A DNA stretch of 64,000 nucleotides from Deltaproteobacteria bacterium RIFCSPHIGHO2_02_FULL_40_28 (lineage in GTDB: Bacteria > UBA10199 > 2-12-FULL-40-28). Below are positions 63,935 through 64,000 of this stretch, one piece after another. A program made the translations under genes and the position numbers. The DNA is taken from assembly GCA_001798135.1 (NCBI GenBank), contig MGRJ01000006.1, forward strand, positions 31,651 through 95,650. The letters run 5' to 3'. Position 1 is the first letter of the stretch. Each line of letters starts with the position of its first letter. The notes beneath the pieces are model-generated. The model had not been told where the DNA came from and made no database searches. It saw only the letters and a list, made by a program, of their open reading frames with translations.

Positions 63935-64000
63935 ATTTGAAGTGCAACACCTGGTTAATAAAGACCTCGGCAGGTGTTAAATAACCGAGGCACTTACGAG
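63921..64000 (-). pseudogene. IS30-family transposase, 3' end (frameshifted remnant)
   Basis: From the right edge the minus strand reads RKCLGYLTPAEVFIN, the usual C-terminal block of IS30-type transposases (RP-K-LGY-TPAEVF). One base shift later another frame reads PGVALQM and a stop, and VALQ(T/M) is the standard IS30 ending. So a single-base deletion near 63956 breaks the frame. Two interlocking inverted repeats (AACACCTG/CAGGTGTT and CCTCGG/CCGAGG, 63946-63990) overlap it. Only 80 bases are in the window. Confidence 0.72.

Overview
The window looks like a chromosomal segment of a Gram-negative bacterium of moderately low GC. It carries a TolC-type outer-membrane protein, an RND pump, a porin and many lipoproteins. 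Several features recall lineages formerly called Deltaproteobacteria or Bdellovibrionota: paired DUF507 genes, a Ser/Thr-kinase fused to a sigma54 activator, delta-60 repeats and a small Bdellovibrio-like histone-fold protein. This placement is inference; no rRNA gene is present to test it.

Layout. 1-5.1 kb: split coaB/coaC, AMMECR1, SprT-like protease, two DUF507 genes, groES-groEL. 5.1-13.8 kb: a receiver protein, two lipoproteins, a 1389-residue kinase/sigma54-activator and a porin. 13.8-18.2 kb: tmk-holB-metG, a small lipoprotein, a homocysteine methyltransferase. 18.2-27.7 kb: a tight operon obgE-proB-proA-rsfS-gpmI-comF, normally downstream of rplU-rpmA but here separated from them by an antiparallel gene for a delta-60 repeat lipoprotein. 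27.7-33.4 kb: membrane fusion protein, nucleoside phosphorylase, a degenerate ribonucleotide reductase homologue, mutY and the histone-fold gene. 33.7-40.3 kb: tRNA-Lys, a broken HepT/MNT module, MFS-TolC-AcrB operon, tRNA-Leu. 40.3-51.3 kb: ribF, aroE, a response regulator, uvrD/pcrA, glmS, L,D-transpeptidase, ATP-grasp ligase, HpnA-like epimerase. 51.5-64 kb: mostly accessory, with a Panacea-MazF toxin-antitoxin pair, tmRNA, a HigBA-like pair, a Bro-N protein, the sspB-smpB pair, a DUF4143 ATPase between 33-bp direct repeats, a large unknown protein and an IS30-type transposase remnant at the right edge.

The strongest cross-cutting signal is regulatory. Four intergenic sites match the sigma54 -24/-12 element with exact GG-N10-GC spacing. 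They lie before three lipoprotein genes (7123-7866, 24113-27127, 47225-48163) and one response regulator (42429-42887). One of them is divergent from, and next to, the kinase/sigma54-activator gene. This suggests a sigma54 regulon for envelope proteins. A second pattern is that four accessory modules (RHH-MNT, Panacea-MazF, HigBA-like, DUF4143 ATPase) each have a sigma70-type promoter ending 5-7 bases before the start codon, with a palindrome in or next to the spacer. They would be transcribed as leaderless messages under likely autoregulation, while most housekeeping genes here use Shine-Dalgarno sites.

The tmRNA, SmpB and SspB genes lie within 4 kb, and the SspB C-terminus ends in a ClpX-binding-like motif, so the trans-translation tagging and delivery pathway is nearly clustered. 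Repeats are frequent. A 59-bp palindromic element occurs once between coaC and coaB and once in frame inside the UvrD helicase gene. CCCTCTCCC-type hairpins form the 3' ends of several genes. No CRISPR array, integrase or phage structural gene was seen.
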